Both the position numbers and the translations under genes were made by a program. The notes beneath the pieces were generated by a model. It did no database searches. It saw only the letters and a program-made list of their open reading frames with translations, and was not told the origin of the DNA. Positions 22,655 through 34,363 of a DNA stretch of 64,000 nt are shown here, in pieces (position 1 is the stretch's first letter; every line of letters begins with the position of its first letter). The stretch covers positions 124,224,164-124,288,163 of the forward strand of contig CM035423.1 of NCBI GenBank assembly GCA_020310875.1, read 5' to 3'. Source of the stretch: Ceratopteris richardii. Its lineage: Eukaryota > Streptophyta > Polypodiopsida > Polypodiales > Pteridaceae.

Positions 22655-24542
22655 TGTAGAGGAGGTACTGGGGTATCCGTTTTTAACAAAAGTAGAGAAT
22701 GAAGATTAAACACGTCCAGTACATCACGTACTCAAGGGGGGTTCTCTTTAGGGAAGTATACCCTTTAACATTTCTGTGAGCGGGTAGATAACACGGATTG
22801 CACAGAGTGGTAAAATACTTTGGGAACTATGGACAACCAATGACCAAGGAAGACCATACACTTCTTGATTCGAATCAGACTATTACAGGGTTGGGCAGAG
22901 TGATGCTCAAAAGTGCAAGCTTAGGGCTGACAAGCCACCCTAAAAGTATTAACTCCAATACAACAGATCAGCATAAGGGGCCATTGATATGCAGGCTAAC
23001 TCAGAACAATACAAATGGTAGAATTTCTCAAGAGAATAGAGATTAATCAACACACTGACTCACAGAAAAGAAAATAAATCCAAGCTACTCTCTTACACTA
23101 TAGTGCTCATAGCCCTCCACTGAGAAGCCTACCCTCTGTATCCACACTACAGAGTAGCTCCGACAATAGGCTTGAAACCACCAAGTGCAAGAGAGAACTT
23201 ATGCGCGTATACACGCGTCAATGTAACTCCAAAAAATGTACCCCAAATGAGCACAAATCCATTGTTTTTATAGGCCTCAATAGGTCAAGAGGGTCTTGCT
23301 TCACGTCCACTGATCACGCGCCGGTTGATCATCCAAAATTGAAGGGGTAGGTCAATGATTCCTTTAATTGGAATTGGATCCACAAAAATAGGTAGTCGCC
23401 CGTGGATGGTTGGTGGCAATTCCCACTTTTAACAATTACCTTTTAGCTTTTCACCTACCATCTGAGATTCTCATTTTGTGTTGTTTTGTTACTTCGTCAT
23501 TGATTTAATTCTGGGAAATTCAATTTGACCAGCTTCACTATTTTCTCCTGATGTGCTTCTGCATTTAGGCGAGTAAGGTGAGCTGACCCATTTCTTCTGC
23601 ATTTCTTGGCCTTAACCTTACAGCTACTCGTACTCTACCATTCATAGCTAGACTAGCTATGGCACCTGCAGCTACCCTTCGAATCGTCTCATCTTCAGAA
23701 TCTCTAAGAAGCAATAACATATGATGCAAACCTCCAGCTTCACCATATTTCCTTTTCTTTGCCTCAAAGCCCCCAATAATGTCACAATAATGCGGGCACT
23801 ACTAGCACTTCTGCAACCCGTGTGCGTGTGTGAGGGTGTGTGTGGAAGTGTGTGTGTGAGTGCATGTGTGTGTATATGGGTGTGTGTGTGAGCCGGTGTG
23901 TGTGTGGGTTTGAGGGTGTGTGTGGAAGTGTGTGTGTGTGTGAGTATGTGTGAGTGTGTGCGTGTTTGAGGGTATGTGTGGAAGTGTGTGTGTGTGAGTA
24001 TGTGTGAGTGTGTGTGTGCATGAGTATGTGTGTGGGAGTGTATGTGGGTGTGTGTATAAGCCGGTGTGTGTGTGTGTGTTTGAGGGTGTGTGTGGAAGTG
24101 TGTGTGGGTATGTGAGTGTGTGTGTGTGTATGTGAGTGTGTGTATGTTGTATGTGAGTATGTGTGTGTGAGTGAGTATGTGTGTGAACGCATGTGCATGT
24201 ATGTGTCATGTGTGCATGAGGGAGAGGTAGAGAGTGAGGGGGAATGCGCGGGAGTGAGCGGGGGCGGGGGGTGCGGGGGGCAGCGGGCTGTGAGGGGCGG
24301 GGGGTGGCGGGTGGGACTAAGTGGGGTGGCGGGGAGCAGCGGGGTGAGGAGGCGGGGGGTGGCGGGGAGCAGCGGGGTGAGTGGGCAGGCTACTGTGGGG
24401 AGCAGCGGGGTGAGGGGGCGGGCTACTACGGGGAGCAGCGAGGTGAGGAGGCGGGGGGTGGCGGGGAGCAGCGGGGTGAGGGGGCGGGCTACTGCGGGGA
24501 GGGTGCGCGGGGGATGGCGGGGTGGGGCAGCGGGATTGGCAG

Positions 24543-24594
<52 letters not shown>

Positions 24595-24627
24595 GAGAGA
24601 GGGAGGGGAGGTTCACGCGGGGCAGCG

Positions 24628-24665
<38 letters not shown>

Positions 24666-25819
24666 GCGTGGGTCTGCGGGCTGAGGGAGGGGGGGTCTGC
24701 GGGCTGAGGGAGGGGGTGGAGGGATGCGGGGGTGGGGGTGGAGGGATGCGGGGTTGGGGGTGGAGGGATGCGGGGGTGGGGGTGGAGGGATGCGGGGGTG
24801 AGGGTGGAGGGATGCGGGAGTGAGGGGGGGAGAGAGGGGGCGTGGGTCTGCGGGCTGAGGGAGGGGGTGGAGGGATGCGGGGGTGGGGGTGGAGGGATGC
24901 GGGGTTGGGGGTGGAGGGGTGCGAGGGTGGGGGTGGAGGGATGCGGGGTTGGGGGTGGAGGGATGCGGGGGTGAGGGTGGAGGGATGCGAGGGTGGGGGT
25001 GGAGGGATGCGGGGGTGGGGGTGGAGGGATGCGGGGGTGAGGGTGGAGGGATGCGGGAGTGAGGGGGGGAGAGAGGGGGCGTGGGTCTGCGGGCTGAGGG
25101 AGGGAGGGTCTGCGGGCTGAGGGAGGGGGTGGAGGGATGCGGGGGTGGGGGTGGAGGGATGCGGGGTTGGGGGTGGAGGGGTGCGAGGGTGGGGGTGGAG
25201 GGATGCGGGGTTGGGGGTGGAGGGATGCGGGGGTGAGGGTGGAGGGATGCGAGGGTGGGGGTGGAGGGATGCGGGGGTGGGGGTGGAGGGATGCGGGGGT
25301 GAGGGTGGAGGGATGCGGGAGTGAGGGGGGGAGAGAGGGGGCGTGGGTCTGCGGGCTGAGGGAGGGAGGGTCTGCGGGCTGAGGGAGGGGGTGGAGGGAT
25401 GCGGGGGTGGGGGTGGAGGGATGCGAGGGTGGGGGTGGAGGGATGGGGTGGAGGGATGCGGGAGTGGGGGTGGAGGGATGCGGGGGTGGAGCTAAATGGA
25501 GGGGGCGGGGGTGGAGATAAGTGGAGGGGGCGGGGGTGGAGATAAATGGAAGGGAGAGAGAGATAAAACTAATCAGCTGAAATGAAAGCAAAAAGCAACA
25601 ATCTGCCCGGAATACTGAAAGCATCAACTGCCCAGACACAAATATGTCCAAGAAATGGAACGGACACTCTCTGAAGCTATAGCCCAAGGCATCTGAGAAC
25701 TCTCCTCTCAATCTCTTTCTCTTCTATCTTCTCCGGATTTCATGCTCAGAGTGCTCGTGGGTTCTGCCCCCTGCTCACATGCCACAAAGAGAGAAAGGGA
25801 AAAGAGAAGGGGTACTACA
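22655..25819 (-). repeat. TE4 LTR, right copy (5' LTR in element sense)
   Basis: About 3165 bp, same layout as the left copy: unique R-U5 part, GT run (about 23820-24210), G-rich minisatellite (about 24245-25555) with shorter GA runs (about 24545-24690), unique U3 start. Differences from the left copy are scattered substitutions plus changes in repeat number. Confidence 0.93.
24245..25555. repeat. G-rich minisatellite in TE4 right LTR
   Basis: Same roughly 21-bp unit and block order as 15530-16860, with different copy numbers and shorter GA tracts. The two arrays were identical when the element inserted, so their length differences record repeat slippage since then. Confidence 0.93.
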
Positions 25820-26485
25820 GAGCCTATGGAGGTAGTGGCATCCATATCAGGAGGAGTCCTATACGACATAGGTACAAGAGAATTAGTACATATATGCTTT
25901 ATGCATATTTGGATGAGGTGTTCGAGAAGGTATGTTCATATGAGTTTGAGGATTTCTGGCACCAAACTTGTTAGCATTCTTTGCTACTTTTGTAAGTATG
26001 TGATCTTTTCACACGTGTCTAACTTAGGTTCTTCCATAGCCTAAAGTTAGATGAGGGTTTGTTGATTGTCAGTTTTAGACTAATCCGTCCTCTTTCTGTC
26101 ACTCATATTCACTCTTCTACAACCTATAAGGTCACACATCTCATATACATTCAGATTTATGTCCATACATCCGAATATGTTTGTTACATTTGTACATTCA
26201 CTCATCCATCTATTACTGTTCACATAGAGTGGTTGAGAGTTTTGCTCCCACATTGTACATTGAACATTGGTATATATGATATTGTGAGTAAGCAATGGCT
26301 TATGTAACACTTTACACATGTTGTCTAATCTTTCTCTATCTTTGTCTCATCATTTGTATGATTAAACGTGGTATGTTCATGTTTTTTCAATATTGGAAGA
26401 ATGTTGCTAGATTCTATATTGTAGATCCTGGACCTATGGAACCATGACATGTGGTATTAGTTATGGGCCTACTAAATTTCCAACA

Positions 26486-26946
26486 ACATATACACATACA
26501 CTCACATGCAGACATACACACACATGCATACACACACATACACATACACAAACATGCATATGTTCACATACACACATACATACACATGCATACACACATA
26601 TACACATACATGCACATATACATACACACACATAGACACACACACATACACATATACACACCCATCCACTCACATGCACACATACACACACATACATACA
26701 CATGCATATGCATACATACATACACACATGCATATGCACACATATACATACACACATATGCATACAGACACATACATACACACACATGCACATATACACA
26801 CTCACATACATACATATAAATACACATGCATAGACACACATACACATACACATACATATACATACACACATACACATACAAACACATATACATACACACA
26901 CATAGAAATATATACACACAAACACATACACACACATATAAATACA
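26486..26946. repeat. CA/TA-rich microsatellite, middle segment
   Basis: Continuation of the array interrupted at 2893. Units are TACACA, CATACA and GCATACA. It begins with the ACATA target duplication of TE2 and ends with ATACA (26942-26946), which repeats at 27731-27735. Confidence 0.95.
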
Positions 26947-27730
26947 TGATGGATTATATCCACTCCTAGTTGTAGCAGAAGAATGATAGGCCCTTCCTAG
27001 GACCAAACAGTTCACTATCACAGTCCACCAAAAATTGAATTGCTCTCTAGACCTGAAGACTGAACTTATGAAATTTTTCAAAGTAAAAATAGACTCTCTG
27101 AGATTTTCAACAAGCCATAGAAAACTCATTTTGGAGCATGTGACCTATGTCAACCTCCTTGTACAAGACATACCAAAATATACCCAAATAGATAACTATC
27201 ACTTATGTGTACCTCTTCACACACATATGTTGGGGAATATGCAGAGATAGAATAGAGAGCTTTCAAGCTCAACATACACAAGGATAAGGAACAGTTGATA
27301 CTAGTATTGCATTCAAAAGAAAGCTCACAACAAGAGCTTTAAGATGAGCTATGTTGCACATGAAATGGACAACTACACAAAAAGAAATAGGCGATACAAA
27401 ATCTCAGCCAAAGTGAAAAATTTAGCAAGCAGGGGGCTAGCTTAGACCTGGAGTATACACTCCCAATGAGAGCTTAAAAGTGCACAAATGAAGCTTGAGG
27501 AGGCCACGACTTCTTCCAAGCTATTGCTTATATAATGCTCTAAAAGTTGGTGTATAATTTGAATTCAAATCATGCCTCCAAAATCCCCCACTTTTTTCAA
27601 TCAAGGTAGATGGAATCTTGAGCTAAAAAAGTCGTGGAAAAATGGTTGTAGACTTTACCAAAAAGTGAATTGATGTGGCATTTGAGTTAAGCCTTGGTTC
27701 ACACACATTTGAGCTTGTACATTTCTAACA
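26947..27730 (-). mobile_element. TE5: probable solo LTR within the microsatellite
   Basis: This 784-bp unique block starts TGATGG and ends CTAACA on the plus strand, so it has TG...CA ends, and ATACA flanks both sides. On the minus strand it begins TGTTAGAAATG and contains a TATATAAG box (about 27535). No coding sequence is recognised. ATACA is common in the surrounding array, so the duplication alone is weak evidence. A shorter element starting TGTTGGGG at 27228 was considered but has no matching flank. Confidence 0.5.
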
Positions 27731-29244
27731 ATACACACATAAAGACACACACATACACATATACACACACACATATGCACTCACCTACATACAAAATGCA
27801 TGTATACACATGCATATGCATACATACATACATACATGCGTGCATACACACATATTCATACACACATGTACACATATACACACACATACAGTCACATACA
27901 TACATATTCATACACACATATACAAATACACATACACACACATACACATATACATACACACACATAGACACAAACATACACATATACACACATACAATCA
28001 TGTGCATACATACACACACATACGCATACACATGCATACATACACACACATGTATACACATTCATATGCATGCATACATACACACATGCATACACACATA
28101 TACATACACATACACACACAGAGAGAGATACATGCATACACACATACACATATACCTACAAACACATACACACATGCATGTACCTACACAAACATACACA
28201 TATACACAAACATACACACAGATACACTCACATGCATATATAAACATACATATGCATACATACATACACACATACTTATGCATACATACATACACATGCA
28301 TGTGCATATATATATATATATATATACACACATGCATAGACACACATACATACACACATACACATATACACATGCACATACACTCACATACACACATATA
28401 AATACACATGCATAGACACAGATACACACGCATACACACATACACATACAAACACATAAACATACACACACATAGACACACTTATATAAACATACACATA
28501 TACACATATATACATGCACACATAGACACACACACATACACATATACACTCACATGCATACAAAATGGATGTATACACATGCATATGCATACATACATAC
28601 ACACATACACACTTATGCATACACACACATAAATGCACACATACACATATACACACACACATACAGTCACATACACACATATACATACACACATATACAT
28701 ACACACATATACATACACACATATACATACACATGCATACACACACATACACATACACACATATACATACACACACACACATACATACATACATACATAC
28801 ATACATACATACATACATACATACATACACATATACACACATGTACATACAAACACATACACACACATGTACATACATTCCCATAGACACACATACACAT
28901 ACACACATGTACATACATACACATAGACACACATACATACACATATATGCACACATACATATAGTCACGTGCATACATACACACACATGCATACACAACT
29001 ATATGTGTACATACATACACACATCCATACACACATATACACATACACATATACATACACACACACATAAAGTCACATACACACATATATATACCCATGC
29101 ATACACACACATACACAAACATATGCATACACACACATACACACATACACATACACATATTTGCACATATACATACATACACATACACTTGCATGCATGC
29201 ATACACTCACATGCATACATACACACACATGCATATGCATACAT

Positions 29245-29275
<31 letters not shown>

Positions 29276-29781
29276 TATGCATACACACATACACATACAT
29301 ACACATACATACACATACATACACATATACATACACACACATAGACACACACACACACATAGACACACTCACACATAGACACACACACACACGCATACAT
29401 ACATACACACATGCATACACACACATAGACATACACACACATATCATACACACAGATACATATACACACATACACATATACACAAACATACACACTATAG
29501 ATACACATGCATACACACACACATATACATACACACACATGTACATATACACACATATACCTGCACACACATAGAGACACACACACATGCACACACATGC
29601 ATATGCATACATACATACTCACATACACATGCATAAACACATATACACACATAAACATATACATACGAATGCATACACACATACACACACAAAGGACACA
29701 TATACACATTCACACACATACATCACATAAACACATACATACACACACATGCATACACATACACATGAATACACACATACA

Positions 29782-29871
<90 letters not shown>
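27731..29871. repeat. CA/TA-rich microsatellite, right segment, ending in (AT)n
   Basis: About 2.1 kb of TACACA, CATACA, TATGCATACA and similar units. A pure (ATAC)n run lies near 28780-28828 and a pure AT run at about 29815-29871. The array is mostly alternating purine-pyrimidine, a Z-DNA-prone composition, and the AT run could extrude as a cruciform. Several frames over 100 codons on both strands are artefacts. Confidence 0.96.
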
Positions 29872-29873
<2 letters not shown>

Positions 29874-30288
29874 CCATTTTGTTTTATATGTACAGATATT
29901 ATGGATCATAGTAGAGAGCGAAAGGTGAAACTTACTATCATAAAGAATCTTATGAGAGGAAAATTTTGCCTAATTACTTAGGGGTTGTCATGCATGAGTA
30001 CGCAAACATGCTCGACGAGGAATTAGACTACACGATAGAGATGCTTACCTAGCAACCAGAGGAAGGCTCCTCTACCACTCTATTTGTGGGAAAATAGTTG
30101 TTAGCACATAGGTATGTTTTCTTATTATAATTTAATACTTTTAATGATATAATAACATGGATGTTTTTATTAATTTTGTATTTGTTTATTTTTAGGACAC
30201 ATATACCACCTTTAGCTCGTAAAAGCACGGCAGAGGTACCTATGAAGTCATGCATAGGTAGCCTAGGGTTGGAATGTGACATAGCATC
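29872..30288. other. Unassigned sequence
   Basis: About 420 bp between the AT run and TE6. Short frames are present but none matches a family I recognise, and an AT-rich stretch at about 30115-30200 breaks them. It could be a gene or transposon fragment. Confidence 0.4.
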
Positions 30289-30774
30289 TGATGGTAGTAT
30301 AATATGAGGGAATTTAATCCCTTATATTTGCACACTAGAAGTGAAATGAACCCAATACCTATGTCATTTCATACACCTTTTCTACTGCCCTACAAGAGAC
30401 TAGAGGGGGTGTGGGCTTGATAGCTCCTCCTTGCTCCTACTCTGTGCATATAACACCCTCCTTTGTGTTTTTCCTAGCTTGGACTGTTGTGTTTCAGCCC
30501 CTTGAGCCTTGGATGACTCTCTCCTTGAGCCTTCTTGAGTATATGTCTCTTAGTCTTCAATGACCTATAAGACCTCCATGGATTTGATAACTCTTCACCT
30601 CCTTTTATAGCTTTTGGATGGCTCTCACAACTTTTCCACTTCCTTGGGACTCCTTTCCTCAACCTTGCCCGACCTTGAGACCACCCTAAGTGATTTGAGT
30701 CGTGAGTTTTGTCCACTTTAAGGTCTATTGACCCCTTTATCCACCTAAAGATTGCATAGTTCACATTTTCAACA
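30289..30774 (-). repeat. TE6 3' LTR
   Basis: The right boundary is firm: polypurine tract, then TGTTGAAAATG on minus. The left boundary at 30289 rests only on the TG...CA rule, because there is no second LTR to compare. A frame of 115 codons overlapping this LTR is not thought real. Confidence 0.6.
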
Positions 30775-31010
30775 CCCCCCCTCAAGCTTAAGGTGGCAGT
30801 GTCCATATCAAGCAAGCTCATAGCCTTTTAAAACTTTTTTAACTTGGTCACATCCAAGCTTTTGGTGAAGAGATCTACAACTTGGTCCTTTGTACTTAAA
30901 AAATGAACATTAATATCCCCACTTGCAACCTTTTCCCTTACATAATGGTAATGCATCTCAATGTGCTTGCTCCTTGCATGGTACATGGGATTGTTAGCAA
31001 GACATAGGAT

Positions 31011-34000
31011 TTACATGTTATCTCCATAAACTTGAATTGGTCCAAGTTGTATACCAAGATCTTTGAAAAGCTTCTTAAGCCACATTGGTTCACATGTAGT
31101 GAGGGCTAAAGCTCTATATTTCGCCTCTATTAAACTCAATGCAATTGTGGGATGCTTTTTACTCATCCATGAAATTGGTTTTGTACCTAGCATGAAAACA
31201 TAGCTAGAAGTTGACCTTCTATCATCAACACTCCCTGCCCAATCTACATCATTCCATGCTCTTACTTGAATTTCTTCATCATACGTGTATAGCAACCCAT
31301 AATTAAATGTACTCTTCACATACCTTAACAATCTTTTTGCATGATTGAGATGCGTATCTGTGGCTACATGCATGAATTGCGATAGAACTCCAACTATGTA
31401 GCACAAGTCAGGCCTTGTGAGTATAGCATAGATCAATGATCCCATAATGCTCTTGTATAGTGTAAGATCTTCTAGCTTCTTACCATATTCCTTGCTTAAC
31501 TTGACATTTGAATCCATAGGTTGAGCGATTGGTTTGCAATATGTCATGCCAAACCTAAACAACACATCTAGAAGATACTTCAATTGAGAAACATAGATAC
31601 CTTCTTTCCCATAGATCACCTCAGTGCCAAGAAAGTCCTTAATCACACTTAAATTTGAGATTTTGAACGCTCTTCCAAGCTTCTCTTTGATGGTCCTTAT
31701 CCCTTCATCATCAACACCTGTCACAAGGAGATCATCTACATATATGCATATCTAACATATCTTGTCATTTGTTTTCGTCATATACAAGGATGGATCTGCA
31801 TCACTTGGAGAGAAACCAAATCTCTTCAAGAAGTCCACTAGCCTTTGATTCCAAGCCCTTGGGGCTTGCTTTAGACCATAGAAGGCCTTCTTCAACCTTT
31901 GAACATAGGTAGGATGTTGTGGATCTACATACCCTTGAATTTGTTCCATGAACACCACTTCTTTTAACTCACCATTCAAGGAAGCATTCTTTATGTCCAT
32001 TTGGTAGATAGGCCACCTCCTTGTTGCACATAGGGCCACGAGAACTCTAATGGTAGCCTTGTTTGCCACAGGGCTAAAATTCTCCTCATAATCCACCCCT
32101 TGTGTCTGTGTGAAGCGTTTGGCTACTATTCTAGCCTTGTACCTTGCCAAATTGCTATCTGCATTCCTCTTGGTCTTGTACACCCACCTATTTTGGACTA
32201 TCTTCATGTCTTCCTTCTTGGATACTAGTTCCCAAGTGTTATTCTCCTTAAGAGCTTTGAACTCTTCATAAATAGCCTTCCTCCACTTTGATTTGTTCTT
32301 TGCCTCCTCATAAGGATTTGACTCTTGATTTGCAATAACATTTATCATGTATGCATAGTGTTTTGCCATGAAAGAACCATATGTATACCTTTGTGGGGTG
32401 CCTTCTTCCTTGTAGACCTCCTCTCTTGACCTTTGGGATATTGCTTCTTGATTATATGGAGCTTTACATTAGGAGTAATGACCTTTTCACGCTCTTCCTC
32501 TTTTGATTCCTCTTGAGCTTCCCTAGTGTCATAGTATGTCTCTTGCAACCTTCTATACTTTGAAGTAGAGGATGATCTTTCATAATCACAAGTGTAAGAG
32601 TGATCATATGATTGTACCTTAGATGTAGAAGCCTATGGTCCACTATTGTGATTGACTCTTGAGGTTGAATATGCACATCAAAGTCTACATACTCCTCTTG
32701 ATCCTCTTCATCCAACTTTGCCTTGCCCTTGTCTCCATACCATGACCTTGACTCATCAAACACAGCATCTCTTGACACATATAGCTTTTTTGAGAGAGTT
32801 TTTTAGCACTTGTACCCTTTTTGCTCATTTGAGTAGCCAATGAACACACATTTCTCACTCTTGGGCTCTAACTTTGTTCTCACTTCATTAGGAACATGAA
32901 CAAAGCATACACATCCAAATACTTTGAGGTGCTCCATGGTTGGTTTCTTTCCATAATAGACTTCATGTGGAGTCAAGTTGTACACACCACCTATTGGAAC
33001 CTTGTTTATCAATAATAAATTGTATTCACATCCATAGCCCAATAAGAGAATGGTAACATATCTTCATTTATGAGACATCTAGCTATCTCAACCAAATGCC
33101 TATTCTTCCTCTCTACAACACCATTTTGTTGAGGGGTGTGCCTACATGTAAAATACCTCTTTATGCCATTTTCCTGCAAGTACTTTATGAATTCCTTGGA
33201 GAAGTACTCTCTGTAAGACAATAGTTACGCAATATAACACAGGAGCAGTAGCAGAGAAGATAACAGATATAGGAGAATCTCAACAATTTTTCTACTAGTA
33301 GCAAGTACAAAGATGATGGCGTTGTCCACCTGTGCGCTCTCAAGGTAGAGCTTAAATGGTGATCTAGACAACTCTAGATAGGGAGATACATGGTAGAGGT
33401 ATGCTGGCTCAATTCGATGTCTCAGGTAGTGCAGAAGTTATGTATATATAGCATCATGGGTGGCCTTCCGTGGACGGCTATACATGGGCGGTAGAGCATG
33501 GGCGGCCATCGCCCGCGTAATTGCCATACACGGCTTAGACCGGTTGAACCAACCGAACAAATATAAATGATTTCAGACTCCGACAGGGAATATTCTATGG
33601 AATATTCCCTTTACCGTCGTGCCGGGGGCGCTGCCCCCGGACCCCCACCAGGGGGCCAGCGTCGAGGCTACTCACCGCTGCCCCGAACCCCACAATTGGG
33701 GACCCTGGTAATTCCCTTTCCTTACAATACCTTACATGGTCCAATATGACCTTCATCCAACATGCAAGTTAGGATTCCCATCAATTGGGTAATGCACGCT
33801 TGGCTTCTCCTCATAATGGGGGCCTGACAAAATGTGCATACAATCATGAGGGGTAGACATTGATCATATACTAACACTCTCCCCCTCCATCTAACCTCGA
33901 TGTCCTGATGTGTGCATCACATTCTTTCTCAACAAGGGACCTAAACTTTTGAAAGCATGAAAACACTTCTGATTTTTCCTTGATAACATATAGCCATACC

Positions 34001-34172
34001 TTTCTTGAGTGGTCATCAATAAAAGTGAAAAAGTACCTAGATCCTCCCAATGAAGCCTCTCTACTAGGACCCCATACATTTTATTGTATAAGCTCCAAGC
34101 GCTTAGAGGATCTGTACTCACTCTTTGGAAATGCCTTCCTTGCTTGCTTACCTAGCTGCACTTTTTACTCTA
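31011..34172 (-). pseudogene. TE6 Copia pol remnant (INT-RT-RH)
   Basis: In element order there is a GAG-pre-integrase end (GKQARKAFPKSEY, about 34150), then integrase core (FTFIDDHSRKVWLY, then LDGGGEYF across TE7), HTPQQNGVVERKN (about 33140) and the integrase C-terminal GKKPTMEHLKVFGC (about 32940). Reverse transcriptase follows at 32369-31752. A TAG (31752-31754) stands just before IYVDDLLVTG. RNase H occupies 31724-31011 (NDVDWAGSVDDRRSTSSY). Frame changes near 32345-32800 and several stops disable it. Confidence 0.9.
33212..33876 (-). mobile_element. TE7: solo LTR inserted in TE6 integrase
   Basis: A 665-bp LTR (TGTAAGACAATAG to CATATACTAACA on plus) is flanked by perfect CTCTC copies (33207-33211 and 33877-33881). 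Removing it rejoins the TE6 integrase at the DGGGEYF motif. It belongs to the same family as the LTRs of TE13 (46986 and 51769). The orientation follows TE13. Loss of the internal region by LTR-LTR recombination is the standard explanation. Confidence 0.93.
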
Positions 34173-34197
34173 GTATTGGCTAGAGGTTTTTTCCCCA

Positions 34198-34363
34198 TGT
34201 TACCACATACATCATTCACTCATATGTGGTGGTACTTTGTACTTAGGGATATTATTCAACTGAACATTGTCAATAGACAAAGTTATTCCAAGCATCTCTC
34301 TTCTCCATGTGTCTTGTTGTGTTTGTGCTTCTCATGTGTCTCTCGGACTTCTACAGACACCCA
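34198..34363 (+). repeat. TE8: LTR fragment related to TE12
   Basis: It starts TGTTACCAC and ends GACACCCA. Long stretches match the LTR of TE12 (42789-43007) read on the opposite strand, such as GTACTTAGGGATATTATTCA. It lies exactly between TE6 and TE9. No target duplication was found (CCCCA before, ACCTA after). Confidence 0.65.

Larger units (their letters stand above)
13938..25819 (-). mobile_element. TE4: Gypsy LTR retrotransposon, nearly intact
   Basis: LTRs at 13938-17132 and 22655-25819 begin TGTAGAGG and end GTACTACA. The flanking bases are GAGCT (13933-13937) and GAGCC (25820-25824), a 5-bp target duplication with one mismatch. The coding strand is minus, so 22655-25819 is the 5' LTR in element sense. 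The gene order PR-RT-RH-INT identifies Ty3/Gypsy, and no chromodomain follows the integrase. By eye the non-repeat part of the LTRs differs by roughly 1%, so the insertion is young. It is younger than TE2, whose LTR it interrupts. Confidence 0.95.
2894..26485 (+). mobile_element. TE2: composite non-coding LTR retrotransposon (LARD-like) with two nested insertions
   Basis: The ends are TGTTGGAAA at 2894 and TTTCCAACA ending at 26485, an inverted terminal repeat. A perfect 5-bp target duplication (ACATA, 2889-2893 and 26486-26490) flanks it. The primer site is at 9825, the polypurine tract at 12548, and the second LTR start at 12559 repeats the first one. The 2.7-kb internal region (9823-12558) has no gag or pol, so the element is non-autonomous and needs proteins from elsewhere. 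The primer-site type suggests a Copia-related helper, but this is inference. TE3 sits in its 5' LTR and TE4 in its 3' LTR, which explains the 23.6-kb span. Confidence 0.92.
12559..26485 (+). repeat. TE2 3' LTR, split by TE4, with an internal duplication
   Basis: The LTR consists of 12559-13937 plus 25820-26485. A 686-bp block (12626-13311) is followed at once by a second copy starting at 13312. TE4 inserted in that second copy, which resumes at 25820. The 5' LTR has only one copy. Without TE4 this LTR would be about 2 kb. Confidence 0.88.
30289..34181 (-). mobile_element. TE6: truncated Copia, 3' LTR to GAG-pre-integrase
   Basis: A minus-strand Copia. Its 3' LTR is 30289-30774 (starts TGTTGAAAATG, ends CTACCATCA), and the polypurine tract with seven G lies at 30775-30787. 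Coding remnants run rightwards on the map from RNase H to integrase. Its 5' part (gag, protease, 5' LTR) is missing. The solo LTR TE7 interrupts its integrase core. Confidence 0.85.

Noticed and set aside
27228..27730. A shorter LTR starting TGTTGGGG
   Set aside because: The five bases before it (ACATA) do not match those after 27730 (ATACA), while the 26947 start gives a match.
28780..28829. Regular repeats that could suggest a CRISPR array
   Set aside because: Pure tetranucleotide microsatellite without unique spacers, in a eukaryotic genome.
27694..29909. Many frames of 100-260 codons rich in His/Thr or Cys/Val/Met on both strands
   Set aside because: They are direct translations of the CA/TA microsatellite. 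They overlap on both strands and have no family resemblance.
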